A DNA stretch of 64,000 bases from Actimicrobium sp. CCC2.4. GTDB lineage: Bacteria > Pseudomonadota > Gammaproteobacteria > Burkholderiales > Burkholderiaceae_D. Each line of letters starts with the position of its first letter. The stretch's first letter is position 1. A program made the position numbers and the translations under genes. The notes under the pieces are model-generated. The model worked only from the letters and a program-made list of their open reading frames with translations. It had not been told where the DNA came from and did not search any database. Positions 16,025 through 29,235 of this stretch are shown in pieces. The stretch lies in the NCBI RefSeq assembly GCF_034347385.1, contig NZ_CP133777.1:310001-374000 (forward strand). Reading direction: 5' to 3'.

Positions 16025-18064
16025 TCAGATATCGGCCGGGTCGACTTCGACCGACCACCGTGCCCGTGTCTTGATCTCGCGCAGTGCCGCTATCCATACC
16101 GTCAGAAATGCCTGCAATGCAGGGCGGGACGCTGACTCGATCAGCAACTGGGCCCGATCGACGTTGGCCACGCGCATCATTGTCATCGGAATAGGGTCGT
16201 TGATAACGATGCCGTCCTGCTTTACCGCTGCTGCCGCCGCGCGCAAAAATTCCAGCGCGATGGGGAGTTCGCGGGCTTCGGCGCGCAGCAAGGCTTGAAA
16301 GATGTACGGTGGCAGCCCCGCTTGTCGGCGCTCTGCCAGCAATTCGTTAGCAAAACGGTCGTAGTTGTGCGCGATGATCGCGGCATAGAGCGGATGCTGC
16401 GGGTAGCGCGTCTGGATCAATACTTCGCTGGGACTACCGCCGTCTTTTTGCGCCGCCCGCCCCGCCCGCCCTGCCACTTGCATCAGTTGCGCGAACAGTC
16501 GCTCGCTCGCCCGGTAATCCTGCGAAAACAGCGCCGTGTCGGGATTGAGGATGCCTACCAGCGTCAGGTTCTGGAAGTCGTGTCCCTTGGCCACCATCTG
16601 GGTACCAATCAGGATATCGACGTCGCCGCGATGCACGCTGTCGAAAGCGGCCTGCGCACTGCCCTTGCGGCGCGTTGAATCGGCATCGATGCGCAGCAGC
16701 CGGGCTTCCGGCAACAGACTTTGCAGCCCCTCCTCGACCCGCTGGGTGCCGCGCCCGAGCGGTTGGATATCAACATTGCCGCATGTCGGACAGGATTTGG
16801 GAATCCGGTGTTCGAGGCCACAGTGATGGCATCGCAGCCGGTAGTCGGGTTTATGCAGGACCATGAAGGCGGTACAACGGGTGCAATTACTGATCCAGCC
16901 GCAGGCATCGCAGGACAGTACCGGGGCATACCCGCGCCGGTTCAGAAATAGCAAGGATTGCTCGCCGCGTTCAAGCCGCACTTTGAGCGCCTTCAGCAAA
17001 GTCGACGTGATGCCTTCAAATGGCTTGTCATGCTCCATGTTGATCAAACTGACTTTAGGCAAGACCGCATCGCGCACGGCCCGGTCGCGCAGATCGAGCT
17101 GGCGGTATCGCCCCGACTGCGCGTGGTGCCAGGTCTCCAGCGAGGGAGTGGCGGAGCCCAGTACCAGCGGGATTGCCAATTGACGCGCACGCCATACCGC
17201 CAGATCACGTGCCGAATAGCGCAACCCTTCCTGTTGCTTGTAAGAAGTATCATGTTCTTCGTCAATCATGATCAGTTTCAGATGCGGGATCGATGCCAGT
17301 AGCGCCAGCCGGGTACCAAGAATGATGCGTGCATGTCCCAGATGGGCTGCCAGCCAGTTGCGCAAGCGTTCGCCCTCTGCCAGGCCGCTATGCAATGTCA
17401 CCACCATCACCGTTGGAAAACGCGCGCGGATATTACCTTCTAGCTGCGGCGTCAGATTGATCTCGGGCACCATGATCAGTATCTGTGCCGGATTGTCCAG
17501 ATCACTGGCCTGGCTGAGGATAGTCGCGGCCGCATGCAGGTAGACCTCGGTTTTACCGCTGCCGGTAACCCCGTACAACAGATGCGGCGCATACCCTGAG
17601 GCACCGGCAATAGCGTCAGCAGCATATTGCTGCGCCGGATTGAGCGCCGGCACGTTGGCGGGCGTCGCATCATGAGCAAGGCGAGGCTGATCAAGCTTTT
17701 TAAGCGCCTTGTCCAGCGAAACCGACTTCAGTCCGCGCAAATTTTTGGGCAACGCCGGGATCACCACTTCGCCAAGCGGCCGATGGTAATAAGCGGCAGC
17801 GAAACGGCACAAGGCCAGCCACGACGAACTCAATGGCGGCAATTGCGCATGCACGGCCAATGCGTTCTTGAGCTTGCCGGCAGGAACCTCCGTTGTGGAG
17901 CCAATCCCGACAATCATGGCAGCGACTTCGCGGCGCCCGAACGGAACAATCGCAATTTGCCCGATCGCCGGCAACACCGTGCTGTCCACTTCCAAAGGCC
18001 AGAGGTAGTCAAAACCAACAGCGAGCGGTGCGTCAAGTGCGACGGTTAGGATGCAATGTGACAC
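16025..18064 (-). CDS. priA: Primosomal replication restart helicase PriA
   Basis: 679 residues. It reloads the replisome at collapsed forks. An N-terminal 3'-DNA-end binding domain is followed by the helicase core: Walker A GVTGSGKT (165-172), DEEH box IDEEHDTSYKQ, QRVEEGL and VAGRAGRA motifs. Between the helicase lobes are the eight zinc cysteines (CDACGWISNCTRC, CHHCG, CPTCG). Upstream lies a 0.7-kb DnaA-box region shared with hemE. Confidence 0.97.
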   Translation of the reverse strand: MSHCILTVALDAPLAVGFDYLWPLEVDSTVLPAIGQIAIVPFGRREVAAMIVGIGSTTEVPAGKLKNALAVHAQLPPLSSSWLALCRFAAAYYHRPLGEVVIPALPKNLRGLKSVSLDKALKKLDQPRLAHDATPANVPALNPAQQYAADAIAGASGYAPHLLYGVTGSGKTEVYLHAAATILSQASDLDNPAQILIMVPEINLTPQLEGNIRARFPTVMVVTLHSGLAEGERLRNWLAAHLGHARIILGTRLALLASIPHLKLIMIDEEHDTSYKQQEGLRYSARDLAVWRARQLAIPLVLGSATPSLETWHHAQSGRYRQLDLRDRAVRDAVLPKVSLINMEHDKPFEGITSTLLKALKVRLERGEQSLLFLNRRGYAPVLSCDACGWISNCTRCTAFMVLHKPDYRLRCHHCGLEHRIPKSCPTCGNVDIQPLGRGTQRVEEGLQSLLPEARLLRIDADSTRRKGSAQAAFDSVHRGDVDILIGTQMVAKGHDFQNLTLVGILNPDTALFSQDYRASERLFAQLMQVAGRAGRAAQKDGGSPSEVLIQTRYPQHPLYAAIIAHNYDRFANELLAERRQAGLPPYIFQALLRAEARELPIALEFLRAAAAAVKQDGIVINDPIPMTMMRVANVDRAQLLIESASRPALQAFLTVWIAALREIKTRARWSVEVDPADI

Positions 18065-18137
18065 GAGTTAAAGTATTCCATGAGAAAACTGGCTAACTAT
18101 CAGTTTCATAAGTACTTTTTATAAATTTTTCAGAGGC

Positions 18138-18158
18138 TGTGGATAACTTTGTGGATAA
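18138..18158. promoter_or_regulatory. Paired DnaA boxes, copy 1
   Basis: Two perfect TGTGGATAA boxes (reverse complement of TTATCCACA) at 18138-18146 and 18150-18158, same orientation, 12 bp start to start. Confidence 0.85.
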
Positions 18159-18548
18159 GAAGCTATTGACAAGCTCACATCCCAGCATTCATGCGGTTTT
18201 CTGGGAAATGAAAAAAAGAATTGCAAAAATTAAACTCATTTAAATCAATGGGTTGAAAAAACGGCTTACACGCTTTAAATAACTTTCAAATAAATATGCT
18301 GGGGTCGAATGCAGGATTTATTTTGTGCATAAGTAAGAAAATTTTCTTCAGTGGATATTGACTTATAGTTTTTTAAGGTAACTTTTAAGCATGAGCTTAT
18401 CGATATATACAAACTAGAAAACCGTTCCGGTGTCAACTGCATCAATCCCGGGCAAAACAGAGAAACGACTTTTAACACCTCAGGTGAAACATGAAGTAAT
18501 TGCGTAACACCACGATTCATAAGCACTTTTAGATGTATCCACAATAAC

Positions 18549-18569
18549 TGTGGATAACTTTGTGGATAA
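18549..18569. promoter_or_regulatory. Paired DnaA boxes, copy 2
   Basis: Two perfect TGTGGATAA boxes at 18549-18557 and 18561-18569 with the same spacer as copy 1. The pair and its immediate flanks are identical to copy 1 over about 23 bp. Confidence 0.85.
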
Positions 18570-18790
18570 GTGACCCTTGACAAGCCCCAAAGCCAGAGCT
18601 GATGCGGGTTTCAACAAAATGCACTCTGTAGAAGCAGATTTTAAAGCTAATAAAATCAAGCACTTAGAATTTAGCTACTCGCCTGAAATTTTATTTTTAA
18701 AAATAATATTTTTCTTTTCTTGGGCTCAAATTTTGTGAATAAGATCGGTTTTCTGACCCGGAACAAGTCGACGATCCGGATCCCGGCCAG

Positions 18791-19870
18791 TCAGCGCATC
18801 GCCCGACTCAGGCTATGAACAGCGTCCACCATCACAGCGACAGCATCAGGTTGAGTGAATTGTGAAATCCCGTGACCCAGATTGAAAACATGGCCATGGC
18901 CTTCCGATGGCGCCCCGTAGGAAGCGAGTGCACTGGCAACTTCGGCATGTATCTGCTCTGGCTTGGCGAACAATGCCACCGGGTCAAGATTGCCTTGCAA
19001 GGCCACCTTGTGACCAACCTGCGCCCTGGCGCGCCCGAGGTTGACTGTCCAGTCCAGACCAACTGCATCGGCACCGATATCGGCAATCTGGTCAAGCCAC
19101 AACCCGCCTCCTTTGGTAAACACGATGCAGGGAACACGCCCACCTCCCTGATCAAGGTGCAACTGGGCGACCACTTCGCGCATATAGTCCAACGAAAATT
19201 TCTGATACGCGCCATCAGCTAGTGCTCCGCCCCAGCTGTCGAAGATCATCACAGCCTGCGCACCCGCTGCAATCTGGGCATTCAGATAGCCGGCGACGGC
19301 GGTGGCGTTGATAGACAAAATACGGTGCATCAAGTCCGGACGGTCATACAGCATACTTTTGACACGACGGAAATCGTCTGAACCACCACCTTCGACCATG
19401 TAGCAGGCCAACGTCCAGGGACTGCCTGAAAACCCGATGAGTGGAACACGGCCATCGAGCTCGGTACGGATCTGCGTGACGGCATCATAGACGTATTGCA
19501 GGTCACCCAGATCAGGGGCTTGAAGGGCCATCACCGCCGCCTCATCGCGCAGCGGCCGTTCAAATTTCGGTCCTTCTCCGTCAGCAAAATAAAGTCCCAG
19601 CCCCATTGCATCAGGCACGGTCAGGATATCGGAGAACAGGATTGCGGCATCCAGCGGAAACCGGTCGAGCGGTTGCAGTGTTACTTCGGTGGCGTAATCG
19701 GGATTTTTTGCCAATCCGAGGAAGGAGCCGGCGCGGGCACGCGTCGCGCGGTACTCGGGCAAATAACGACCGGCCTGGCGCATCAGCCACACCGGCGTGT
19801 AATCAGTGGGCTGACGCAACAATGCGCGCAGAAAGGTATCGTTTTTCAGCGGGGCGAACTTGGTAGACAT
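18791..19870 (-). CDS. hemE: Uroporphyrinogen decarboxylase
   Basis: 359 residues from the standard start [20 protein letters not shown]; the longer in-frame reading upstream is not family-like. It decarboxylates the four acetate side chains of uroporphyrinogen III to give coproporphyrinogen III in haem synthesis. N-terminal signature [16 protein letters not shown], then [13 protein letters not shown] and the conserved [19 protein letters not shown]. Monocistronic in this context. Confidence 0.97.
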   Translation of the reverse strand: MSTKFAPLKNDTFLRALLRQPTDYTPVWLMRQAGRYLPEYRATRARAGSFLGLAKNPDYATEVTLQPLDRFPLDAAILFSDILTVPDAMGLGLYFADGEGPKFERPLRDEAAVMALQAPDLGDLQYVYDAVTQIRTELDGRVPLIGFSGSPWTLACYMVEGGGSDDFRRVKSMLYDRPDLMHRILSINATAVAGYLNAQIAAGAQAVMIFDSWGGALADGAYQKFSLDYMREVVAQLHLDQGGGRVPCIVFTKGGGLWLDQIADIGADAVGLDWTVNLGRARAQVGHKVALQGNLDPVALFAKPEQIHAEVASALASYGAPSEGHGHVFNLGHGISQFTQPDAVAVMVDAVHSLSRAMR

Positions 19871-20000
19871 CAGACGAATCCTGGCAACATCAAAGAAGCC
19901 GGTATTATCGCCGAAAGCACAGACAGGGAAGCATAAAGCGCACATCACATATCTGCGGCACCGAAGAGATCGCGGAATGCAGGCAAGGCCACGCCGCGGG

Positions 20001-20807
20001 CTAGACGATCTTCAGATTTTTCAGCTCCGGATTGGCCGGCGGATACGTCAGCTTCATTGCTTCCAGCGTTTCGAGCAAGATCGAAGCAATCGCCAGGTTT
20101 CGATGGGTTTTTGAATTCGCAGGGATGACAAACCAGGGGGCTTGATCGGTGTCGGTTGCGTTAATTGCCACCGTGTATGCGTCCTGATACGCATCCCACA
20201 ACTTGCGTTCCTCAATATCCTGCACATCGAATTTCCAATGCTTGTCCGGTTCCGCAAGTCGATCCTCGAGGCGTCCCTTCTGTTCGTCCTTCGAGATATG
20301 CAAAAAGAACTTCACGACGACGGTGCCGGTCTCGGCGAGCAAGCGTTCAAAATCACAAATCTGAGCTAACCGTCGCTTACGCTCATCGTCATCGATCCAA
20401 TCGTGTACCCGCGCGATCAAGACATCCTCGTAATGACTGCGGTTAAACACCGCAATTTGACCGGAGGCTGGTGTTTGCTGATGAACGCGCCACAAGAAAT
20501 CGTGGTCTTTTTCGAAGGCAGTCGGCGCCTTGAAAGCTACGCCACGGATACCCGACGGATTGATCCTGCCCAGGACGTCTTTCACTGCGCCGTCTTTGCC
20601 GGAAGTATCCATTCCCTGGAAGACGACCAACAACTTGCGGTCGTGTGCGGCGTACAGTATGTTTTGTAAATCAGCAATCTTTTGGGCCATCGCGTCGACT
20701 TCCTGCTTGTCGGTCGCTTTGTCGCTGCTTGACAGTGGCTTGTCACCCGCATCACCGTCACTGATCTTGTTAGATTTTTTTGGTCGAAACTGGGTGCTGA
20801 CATTCAT
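20001..20807 (-). CDS. Polyphosphate kinase 2 family protein
   Basis: 268 residues. PPK2 enzymes transfer phosphate between polyphosphate and nucleotides in the cytoplasm. Walker [10 protein letters not shown] (65-73), lid and Walker B segments around [14 protein letters not shown], and the C-terminal [27 protein letters not shown] are all present. A single PPK2 domain with a short charged N-terminal extension. Which nucleotide it prefers (ADP, GDP or AMP) cannot be read from the sequence. It is the left neighbour of the ATP synthase operon but is separated from it by a terminator. Confidence 0.9.
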   Translation of the reverse strand: MNVSTQFRPKKSNKISDGDAGDKPLSSSDKATDKQEVDAMAQKIADLQNILYAAHDRKLLVVFQGMDTSGKDGAVKDVLGRINPSGIRGVAFKAPTAFEKDHDFLWRVHQQTPASGQIAVFNRSHYEDVLIARVHDWIDDDERKRRLAQICDFERLLAETGTVVVKFFLHISKDEQKGRLEDRLAEPDKHWKFDVQDIEERKLWDAYQDAYTVAINATDTDQAPWFVIPANSKTHRNLAIASILLETLEAMKLTYPPANPELKNLKIV

Positions 20808-20907
20808 GCAGTTCTCCGGATAAAGGGCCCCACAGTATTACACTGCCTCGCAAAGACATACCGCGCTAGCGCAACGTTTCATGTGACAAATCATGGCGGT
20901 TAACGTC

Positions 20908-20931
20908 AAAAAGGCAGCCGTAGCTGCCTTT
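20908..20931 (-). terminator. Terminator of the ATP synthase operon
   Basis: On the minus strand GGCAGC-TACG-GCTGCC is followed by T5, 27 bp after the atpC stop. Confidence 0.85.
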
Positions 20932-20957
20932 CATTTCCTGCACGCTGCGATACAAAC

Positions 20958-21380
20958 TCAGCGCTTTTGACGCAACCGCTGAATCGCTGCCAATTGGGCG
21001 ATCGCCACCGACAACTCTGCTTGTGCCGCAGCGTAATCGATTTTTGATTCCTGATTGATCATCGCTTCTTCGGCCAGACGTTTGGCTTCCAATGCCTTGG
21101 CTTCGTCAAGATCGCCACCGCGGATCGCGGTGTCGGCCAGGACGGTCACGGCGTTTGGTTGCACTTCCAGAATACCGCCAGCCACGAACACCAGCTCCAT
21201 CTCGGCTTGGCCTGCAACCTTGATGCGCACGGTGCCCGGCTTGATGCGAGTGATCAATGGGGTGTGACCCGGATAAATACCCAGTTCACCGGACTCGCCC
21301 GGCAGTGCGACGAATTCGGCTTCACCGGAAAAAATCTGCGTCTCGGCCGAAACCACATCAACGTGAATAGTGTGTGCCAT
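20958..21380 (-). CDS. atpC: ATP synthase F1 subunit epsilon
   Basis: 140 residues. Part of the central stalk and intrinsic inhibitor of ATP hydrolysis. The N-terminal beta sandwich ([42 protein letters not shown]) is followed by two C-terminal helices (from about residue 90, [17 protein letters not shown]). Last gene of the atp operon, 76 bp after atpD and just before the operon terminator. Confidence 0.97.
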   Translation of the reverse strand: MAHTIHVDVVSAETQIFSGEAEFVALPGESGELGIYPGHTPLITRIKPGTVRIKVAGQAEMELVFVAGGILEVQPNAVTVLADTAIRGGDLDEAKALEAKRLAEEAMINQESKIDYAAAQAELSVAIAQLAAIQRLRQKR

Positions 21381-21456
21381 CTTGAAACCTTATCTGTTCA
21401 ATGAGTCAGTGGTCGTGCAACTGGCGACGAATGATTCCGGCACCAGCAAGCAACGA

Positions 21457-22878
<1,422 letters not shown>

Positions 22879-23017
22879 TTAAATTCCTGGCATCCCGGTG
22901 TCGTGCTTGTCGCTCTTGAAGCGGGCATGTGGCCGGAGTGCATCTTTTTTCTAGTCAGTCGGGGACAAAGCAATTCGTTGCCTTACGGCACCTCTTCAAC
23001 TCTGTCCCGCAAGGGCA

Positions 23018-23887
23018 TTAAACCGCAGCCGCTCCGGAAACAATCTCCGACAATTCCTTCGTAATCGCTGCCTGACGCGTCTTGTTATAAATCAGCTTCA
23101 ATTCACCAATCACGTTGCCGGCGTTATCGCTGGCAGACTTCATCGCGACCATACGCGCCGATTGCTCGGACGCCATGTTTTCTGCGACTGCCTGGAAAAT
23201 CAATGCTTCTACATAACGCAACAACAGTTCATCAATGACCGATTGCGCATCTGGCTCGTAAATGTAATCCCATGCGTGATTACCTTTATCGGCTTCCAGT
23301 TTGTCGGCGGACAACGGGAGCAATTGCTCCAGTGTCGCTTCCTGGCGCATCGTATTGATGAACTTGGTGTACACGACGTACACCGCGTCCAGACGACCTT
23401 CCTGGTACGCGTCGAGCAAGACCTTCACAGGGCCGATCAGCTTGTCGAGATGCGGCGCATCACCGAGTTGCACCGCATGCGACACCACTGTCGCACCGAT
23501 ACGATTCAGGAAACCGAATCCCTTGTTGCCGATCGCCACTGCTTCGATCTTGTGACCCGTGCTTTCGACTTCGCGCATCTTCGTCGTCAGCAAACGCAGT
23601 GCATTGGTGTTCAACCCGCCGCACAACCCTTTGTCGGTTGTGACGACGACGAAACCAACGCGCTTGGCGCTGTCTTGTGACACCAGGAACGGATGCGTGT
23701 ACTCGGGGTTCGCCTGGGACAGGTTGGCCGCGATGTTACGAATCTTTTCGCTGTAAGGGCGAGCGGCACGCATCCGCTCCTGCGCTTTGCGCATCTTGGA
23801 TGCGGCGACCATTTCCATCGCCTTGGTGATCTTCTTCGTATTTTCTACGCTCTTGATCTTGCCTCGAATCTCTTTGCCTGAAGCCAT
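23018..23887 (-). CDS. atpG: ATP synthase F1 subunit gamma
   Basis: 289 residues. Rotor shaft of F1. The N-terminal helix [36 protein letters not shown] and the C-terminal signature [15 protein letters not shown] are the two coiled ends that enter the alpha3beta3 ring. Standard length and operon position. Confidence 0.98.
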   Translation of the reverse strand: MASGKEIRGKIKSVENTKKITKAMEMVAASKMRKAQERMRAARPYSEKIRNIAANLSQANPEYTHPFLVSQDSAKRVGFVVVTTDKGLCGGLNTNALRLLTTKMREVESTGHKIEAVAIGNKGFGFLNRIGATVVSHAVQLGDAPHLDKLIGPVKVLLDAYQEGRLDAVYVVYTKFINTMRQEATLEQLLPLSADKLEADKGNHAWDYIYEPDAQSVIDELLLRYVEALIFQAVAENMASEQSARMVAMKSASDNAGNVIGELKLIYNKTRQAAITKELSEIVSGAAAV

Positions 23888-23916
23888 GCTTAGTTACTCC
23901 TTATGCACAGTTAGGG

Positions 23917-25452
23917 TCAGAACGATTTCTTGAAATCTGCAATCGCGGCGGCCAGTGCAACTTCACCGTCCTTGTCGAGCTGCTTGGTTTCTTCGATCTT
24001 CTGCAACAGAGCAACGTGGCTGCTCTTCATGAAGCCATGCAGACCCGACTCAAATGCCAGCACTTGCTTGACTTCGACATCGTCGAGGTAGCCCTTGTTG
24101 ACCGCGAACAGCGAACACGCCATCAGCGAAATTGACAACGGCGAGTACTGCGCCTGCTTGAGTAATTCGGTAACGCGGGCACCACGATCGAGCTGCTTGC
24201 GGGTCGATGCATCGAGGTCCGAAGCAAACTGCGCAAACGCAGCAAGTTCACGATACTGAGCCAAGTCGGTACGAATACCACCGGACAGATTTTTGATGAC
24301 CTTGGTCTGGGCAGCACCACCAACACGCGACACCGAAATACCGGCGTTGATCGCAGGACGGATACCGGCGTTGAACAGCGAAGTTTCCAGGAAGATCTGA
24401 CCGTCGGTGATCGAAATCACGTTGGTTGGAACGAAAGCAGAAACGTCACCAGCTTGTGTTTCGATGATCGGCAGAGCAGTCAGCGAACCAGTCTTACCCT
24501 TGACTTCACCCTTGGTGAAGGCTTCGACGTAGTCCGGATTCACGCGTGCTGCGCGCTCAAGCAAACGACTGTGAAGGTAGAACACGTCGCCAGGATAGGC
24601 TTCACGACCTGGTGGACGGCGCAGCAGCAGCGACACTTGACGGTACGCAACGGCTTGCTTGGACAAATCGTCATAGACGATCAGTGCATCTTCACCGCGG
24701 TCACGGAAGTATTCGCCCATTGCGCAACCGGCGTACGGTGCGACGAACTGCATGGCAGCCGATTCGGAAGCCGACGCGGCGACGACGATCGTGTATTCCA
24801 TCGCGTTGTGCAGCTCGAGCGAGCGCACGATGTTCTTGATCGACGAGGCTTTTTGACCGATAGCAACGTAGATGCACGTTACGCCCTGGCCCTTCTGGTT
24901 GATGATCGCATCGATCGCTACCGCAGTCTTGCCGGTTTGACGATCGCCAATGATCAGTTCGCGTTGACCGCGGCCGATTGGCACCATGGCATCAATCGAC
25001 TTCAGACCGGTTTGCATCGGTTGCGATACGGATTGACGGGCAATCACGCCTGGGGCGATCTTTTCGATCGGTGCGGTCAACTTGGCGTTAACGGGACCTT
25101 TACCATCAATTGGTTGACCCAGTGCATTGACCACGCGGCCGCACAGTTCAGGACCAATCGGCACTTCCAGAATGCGGCCGGTACATTTGACCGTATCGCC
25201 TTCGGAGATGTGCTCGTAATCACCCAGGATCACGGAACCGACCGAGTCACGCTCGAGGTTCAGCGCGAGGCCGAAGGTGTTACCTGGAAATTCCAGCATC
25301 TCGCCTTGCATCACGTCGGACAGACCGTGGATGCGGCAGATACCATCGGACACCGAAATGACCGTACCCTGATTGCGGATCTCGGCGCTGTCGCTGAGAC
25401 CTTGAATCCGGCTCTTGATCAGTTCGCTGATTTCGGACGGGTTGAGTTGCAT
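23917..25452 (-). CDS. atpA: ATP synthase F1 subunit alpha
   Basis: 511 residues from the canonical start [16 protein letters not shown]; a longer in-frame reading to 25578 overlaps atpH and is rejected. Regulatory nucleotide-binding subunit. Walker A GDRQTGKT at 169-176, and the signature [17 protein letters not shown]. Lies 52 bp after atpH and 29 bp before atpG. Confidence 0.98.
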   Translation of the reverse strand: MQLNPSEISELIKSRIQGLSDSAEIRNQGTVISVSDGICRIHGLSDVMQGEMLEFPGNTFGLALNLERDSVGSVILGDYEHISEGDTVKCTGRILEVPIGPELCGRVVNALGQPIDGKGPVNAKLTAPIEKIAPGVIARQSVSQPMQTGLKSIDAMVPIGRGQRELIIGDRQTGKTAVAIDAIINQKGQGVTCIYVAIGQKASSIKNIVRSLELHNAMEYTIVVAASASESAAMQFVAPYAGCAMGEYFRDRGEDALIVYDDLSKQAVAYRQVSLLLRRPPGREAYPGDVFYLHSRLLERAARVNPDYVEAFTKGEVKGKTGSLTALPIIETQAGDVSAFVPTNVISITDGQIFLETSLFNAGIRPAINAGISVSRVGGAAQTKVIKNLSGGIRTDLAQYRELAAFAQFASDLDASTRKQLDRGARVTELLKQAQYSPLSISLMACSLFAVNKGYLDDVEVKQVLAFESGLHGFMKSSHVALLQKIEETKQLDKDGEVALAAAIADFKKSF

Positions 25453-25504
25453 ATAAACTCCTAAAATTTTTCTCTGGCTTACGCGAGGGGCAAGGTTGGC
25501 ATGG

Positions 25505-26038
25505 TCACGCTGTGAGCGCGACCTGCATCTGTTGCAGCTTTGCGCGCACCGACGTGTCGAGCACTTCGTCACCGACAACTACGCGCACACCACCAATTAA
25601 TGTCGAATCGATCGACACCAATGGATTGAGTTTGCGACCGAATTTCTTTTCCAGCGTGGCAATCAGCGCACTGACCTGCTCCGGCGTCAATTCGAACGCG
25701 CTGACGATGTCCGCATCCGCGGCGCCTTCTTCGGTATTTTTCAATACCTGGAATTGGGCGTCGATTTCGGGCAGCAAGGTCAGACGACCGTTTTCGATCA
25801 GCATGGTGATGAAGTTATTGGCTTCGACACCCACGGGCGATTTGACGGCAGACAGAAATGTGGCGGCAATATCCGCATCCGAAATTTTCGGGTTGTGCGT
25901 CAAAGCTTGCAGGTCAGGATCTGCAGCGACCTGAGCCATTTCCGCGACCAGACCGGACCAGGCGGTCAGGTCTTCTGTCTTTGCGATGCGAAACAAGGCT
26001 TCGGCGTAAGGACGGGCAATCGTTGCGAGTTCAGCCAT
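25505..26038 (-). CDS. atpH: ATP synthase F1 subunit delta
   Basis: 177 residues. Connects the F1 head to the b-subunit stalk. N-terminal helical domain [20 protein letters not shown] and C-terminal [23 protein letters not shown] match OSCP/delta. It starts 2 bp after atpF, so coupled translation is likely. Confidence 0.97.
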   Translation of the reverse strand: MAELATIARPYAEALFRIAKTEDLTAWSGLVAEMAQVAADPDLQALTHNPKISDADIAATFLSAVKSPVGVEANNFITMLIENGRLTLLPEIDAQFQVLKNTEEGAADADIVSAFELTPEQVSALIATLEKKFGRKLNPLVSIDSTLIGGVRVVVGDEVLDTSVRAKLQQMQVALTA

Positions 26039-26040
26039 GA

Positions 26041-26511
26041 TTACAGCTCGGTTTTCAGTTGGGTCAACAGGTCGGCATGCACTGCCGCATTGACTTCACG
26101 CTTCAGAATCTGTTCGGCACCCTTCACCGCCAACGTAGCAACCTGGTCGCGCAAAGCTTCGCGCGCTTGAGTTACTTGCTGGTCGGCTTCGGCTTTAGCT
26201 GCGGCAATAATGCGCGCGGCTTCAGCGGAGGCGGTGTTCTTGGCTTCGTCAATGATGCCCTGGGCACGCTTCTCAGCATCGCTGATCCGCTTTTGACCAG
26301 CATCGTTAGCCGATGCAAGTTGCGCCTGAACACGCTTCTCTGCGGCTGCCATTTCGGCTTTGCCGCGTTCGGCCGCAGCCAAACCATCCGCGATCTTCTG
26401 TGCGCGCTCATCGAGCGCTTTCGTCAACGGCGGCCACACGAATTTCATCGTGAAACCAGCGAGGATGAAGAAGACCACGAACTGTGCAATCAAAGTTGCA
26501 TTGAGGTTCAT
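26041..26511 (-). CDS. atpF: ATP synthase Fo subunit b
   Basis: 156 residues from [14 protein letters not shown]; an upstream extension is not family-like. One N-terminal membrane helix (about 5-25) and a long charged helix rich in Ala, Lys and Glu form the peripheral stalk. It follows atpE by 67 bp. Confidence 0.97.
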   Translation of the reverse strand: MNLNATLIAQFVVFFILAGFTMKFVWPPLTKALDERAQKIADGLAAAERGKAEMAAAEKRVQAQLASANDAGQKRISDAEKRAQGIIDEAKNTASAEAARIIAAAKAEADQQVTQAREALRDQVATLAVKGAEQILKREVNAAVHADLLTQLKTEL

Positions 26512-26578
26512 GGATTTTTTCCTTAGCAGAATACGGTAGGCCGACGCCCCGAACCGGGACGCGACCACGAGCAGCGAA

Positions 26579-26833
<255 letters not shown>

Positions 26834-26910
26834 TTAAAAGTTAAAATAAATATAAAAATTAAATCAAAAAACCAGCTTACCAATACAACAATTTCAAAAC
26901 CTGAAACCGA

Positions 26911-27753
26911 TTAATGCCCTTCGTGCGCCTGGCCGATATACACCAGCGTCAGCATCATGAAGATGAATGCCTGCAGGAATACGATCAGAATATGGAAAAT
27001 CGCCCAAACCGTACCCGCCAACACATGACCGGCGAACCCGAAAACCGTGGCGGTCGACCCAAGCAAGGCAATCAACAAGAACAACAATTCACCGGCGAAC
27101 ATGTTACCGAACAGTCGCATGGCAAGAGACACGGTCTTGGCAGCGAACTCAATAACATTAAGCAACAAATTAAACGGGGCAAGCCAGATACCAAACGGCG
27201 CTGCGAACAATTCGTGAATGAAGCCGCCAAGCCCTTTGATTTTGAGGTTGTAGTACATCATCAAGGCGAAAACACCGAGGGCGATGCCCATCGTGCCATT
27301 GAGGTCCGCAGTCGGGACGACGCGATGATGGGTGAACGTTTCTTCGACACCGAAGAAGCTGAACAAGGCGGAGAACATGTCGACTGGCAAGAAGTCGAGC
27401 GAATTCATCAGTGCAACCCAAACAAAAATCGTCAGTGCCAGCGGCGCAATAAAGCTGCGATCTCCGTGGACTATCGACTTAGCTTGATTATCAACCATCT
27501 CGTAGACCATTTCGACGGCAGACTGGAAACGACCAGGCACGCCGGAGGTTGCCTTGCGTGCAGCGAGGTACATGACCAGGCAGCCAACCACACCCGCGAA
27601 AACAGACCAGAAAATAGTATCTATGTTCAAGATCGAAAAATCGATGATCTTTTCTTGGTGCTTAGTAGAAAAATGGCCCAGGTGGTGGACGATATATTCA
27701 GAGGCAGTCGGTGCGTGTTCCGCAGCCGCGCCAGCAATCGCTTCAGTCGTCAT
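26911..27753 (-). CDS. atpB: ATP synthase Fo subunit a
   Basis: 280 residues, multi-pass membrane protein forming the proton half-channels. The essential arginine is about residue 213 in [16 protein letters not shown]. It begins 1 bp after the atpI stop. Length and motif spacing match proteobacterial AtpB. Confidence 0.98.
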   Translation of the reverse strand: MTTEAIAGAAAEHAPTASEYIVHHLGHFSTKHQEKIIDFSILNIDTIFWSVFAGVVGCLVMYLAARKATSGVPGRFQSAVEMVYEMVDNQAKSIVHGDRSFIAPLALTIFVWVALMNSLDFLPVDMFSALFSFFGVEETFTHHRVVPTADLNGTMGIALGVFALMMYYNLKIKGLGGFIHELFAAPFGIWLAPFNLLLNVIEFAAKTVSLAMRLFGNMFAGELLFLLIALLGSTATVFGFAGHVLAGTVWAIFHILIVFLQAFIFMMLTLVYIGQAHEGH

Positions 27754-27754
27754 G

Positions 27755-28093
27755 TCAGTGCCTAAATAATAAAATGATGTAACTTTTCAGTGCCACAACG
27801 AAGGCAGCGATTAACGCCAGCCAGTTCAAATCGTGGTACAGCCATGCGACGGCGCCTAGCAGCGTCACCGTCAATGCGATCTTGACAAATTCACCAATGA
27901 AAAATGAGATGGGATTTGCGCCGCCTGGCTTGCGGGAAGCCGCAAACAGTCTCAACGCAAACAGTCCATTCGGAACTACGCAACACAGACCACCCAGCAA
28001 AGCCGACAAGAATCCTGGGATCCCTGCCAATGCACCCGATATCAAACTGACGACCAGCGTCGCTATGAACTGCAATAAGACAACGCGCAACAT
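27755..28093 (-). CDS. atpI: ATP synthase subunit I
   Basis: 112 residues with four hydrophobic segments ([74 protein letters not shown]). AtpI assists c-ring assembly and is first in the atp operon. The upstream 239 bp to parB must contain the operon promoter, but no clear -35/-10 pair was picked. Confidence 0.9.
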   Translation of the reverse strand: MLRVVLLQFIATLVVSLISGALAGIPGFLSALLGGLCCVVPNGLFALRLFAASRKPGGANPISFFIGEFVKIALTVTLLGAVAWLYHDLNWLALIAAFVVALKSYIILLFRH

Positions 28094-28332
28094 GCTAGTC
28101 CAAGGTCAGTAGCCCATCACCGACGATCTTCGGTGCAATGTGCATTAAAACAAAATGTTGATGTGGGGGCTCGGAAGCCACGGGATTATAAGTGGTTTCC
28201 GAAGGGGCAGTCAATTATTTGGCGTACAGAGAAGAGGAGAAAAGTGCGGCCTATTTCACTATTCGGCAGAATGTTTTGATTGAGATCGAATCGGCCGTCA
28301 CATCAGTGCCGGCCGAGTCACAATATGACTAT

Positions 28333-29226
28333 TTATGCGGCTACCCGCAGCCGGGCAATCACCCCGTCAAGCGCGTCGAGACTCGCGAAATCAATGACTA
28401 GCTGGCCCCTGTTGCGTGCGCCAATTTTTACCGTCACGGTAGTTGCGAGAGAGTCCGACAATTCTTCTTCAAGCCGGGCTATATCACCCGACTTAGATTT
28501 CCGTGGCTGTGGATCTGCGGATTGCTCGCTGGACGTGCGGGTCACCAGCTTTTCGGCGTCACGTACCGACATGCGCTTCGCAACAATCTGATTGGCCAGT
28601 GTTATCTGGGTAGCAGCATCAACCGGCAATAGTGCACGAGCATGCCCCATGTCCAGATCTCCTGCCATTAACATCGTCTGCACCGGTTGTGCGAGGTTGA
28701 GCAAGCGCAATAAGTTGGACACCGCACTCCGCGAGCGCCCTACCGCTGTCGCCGCTTGTTCGTGCGTGAATTCGAAATCACTGATCAACCGGTGAATACC
28801 TTGAGCTTCTTCAAGGGGGTTCAGATCTTCGCGCTGAATGTTTTCAATCAAGGCCATGGCGGCGGCAGACTGGTCGTCAACGTCCTTGACCAGCACTGGT
28901 ACCTCAATCAGGCCGGCGATCTGGGCGGCTCGAAACCGCCGCTCACCCGCAATGATTTCGTAACGCTCGATGCCGTCGTGCGCCGCAATCGGCCGCACCA
29001 GAATAGGCTGCAGCACGCCTTGTGCCTTAATGGAAGCGGCTAACTCATTCAATGCCCCTTCATCCATGCGTGTCCGCGGCTGGTATTTACCTGCTTGCAT
29101 GGCAACAACAGGAAGTACTGCCGGCGCTCCCGGCAAATTCGGCACGGCGAGTTCGAAATCCGTCGAACCGCCGAGCAATGCTTCTAGGCCGCGACCTAAG
29201 CCGCTTTTGTGTTTTTTGGTGACCAT
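28333..29226 (-). CDS. parB: Chromosome-partition protein ParB
   Basis: 297 residues. CTPase clamp that loads at parS sites and spreads along DNA. N-terminal CTP-binding region with the GERRFRAAQ box, a central helix-turn-helix (EQAATAVGRSRSAVSNLLRLLNL) and a C-terminal dimerisation domain. A 9-bp gap separates it from parA. Three parS-type sites lie 2-5 kb upstream on the chromosome, within this window. Confidence 0.97.
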   Translation of the reverse strand: MVTKKHKSGLGRGLEALLGGSTDFELAVPNLPGAPAVLPVVAMQAGKYQPRTRMDEGALNELAASIKAQGVLQPILVRPIAAHDGIERYEIIAGERRFRAAQIAGLIEVPVLVKDVDDQSAAAMALIENIQREDLNPLEEAQGIHRLISDFEFTHEQAATAVGRSRSAVSNLLRLLNLAQPVQTMLMAGDLDMGHARALLPVDAATQITLANQIVAKRMSVRDAEKLVTRTSSEQSADPQPRKSKSGDIARLEEELSDSLATTVTVKIGARNRGQLVIDFASLDALDGVIARLRVAA

Positions 29227-29235
29227 GATTGTGCT

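Larger units (their letters stand above)
18065..18790. other. AT-rich intergenic region with two DnaA-box pairs and an imperfect direct repeat
   Basis: 726 bp between priA and hemE without a credible gene. Two stretches about 411 bp apart (from about 18108 and about 18517) are related: both run CATAAG-ACTTTT, a DnaA-box pair, TTGACAAGC and then AT-rich DNA. Four perfect DnaA boxes are present, plus a near-match GTATCCACA around 18535. No DnaA-trio was found. It could titrate DnaA, regulate priA, or be a remnant or accessory origin; I favour a regulatory or titration role without strong evidence. Confidence 0.7.
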
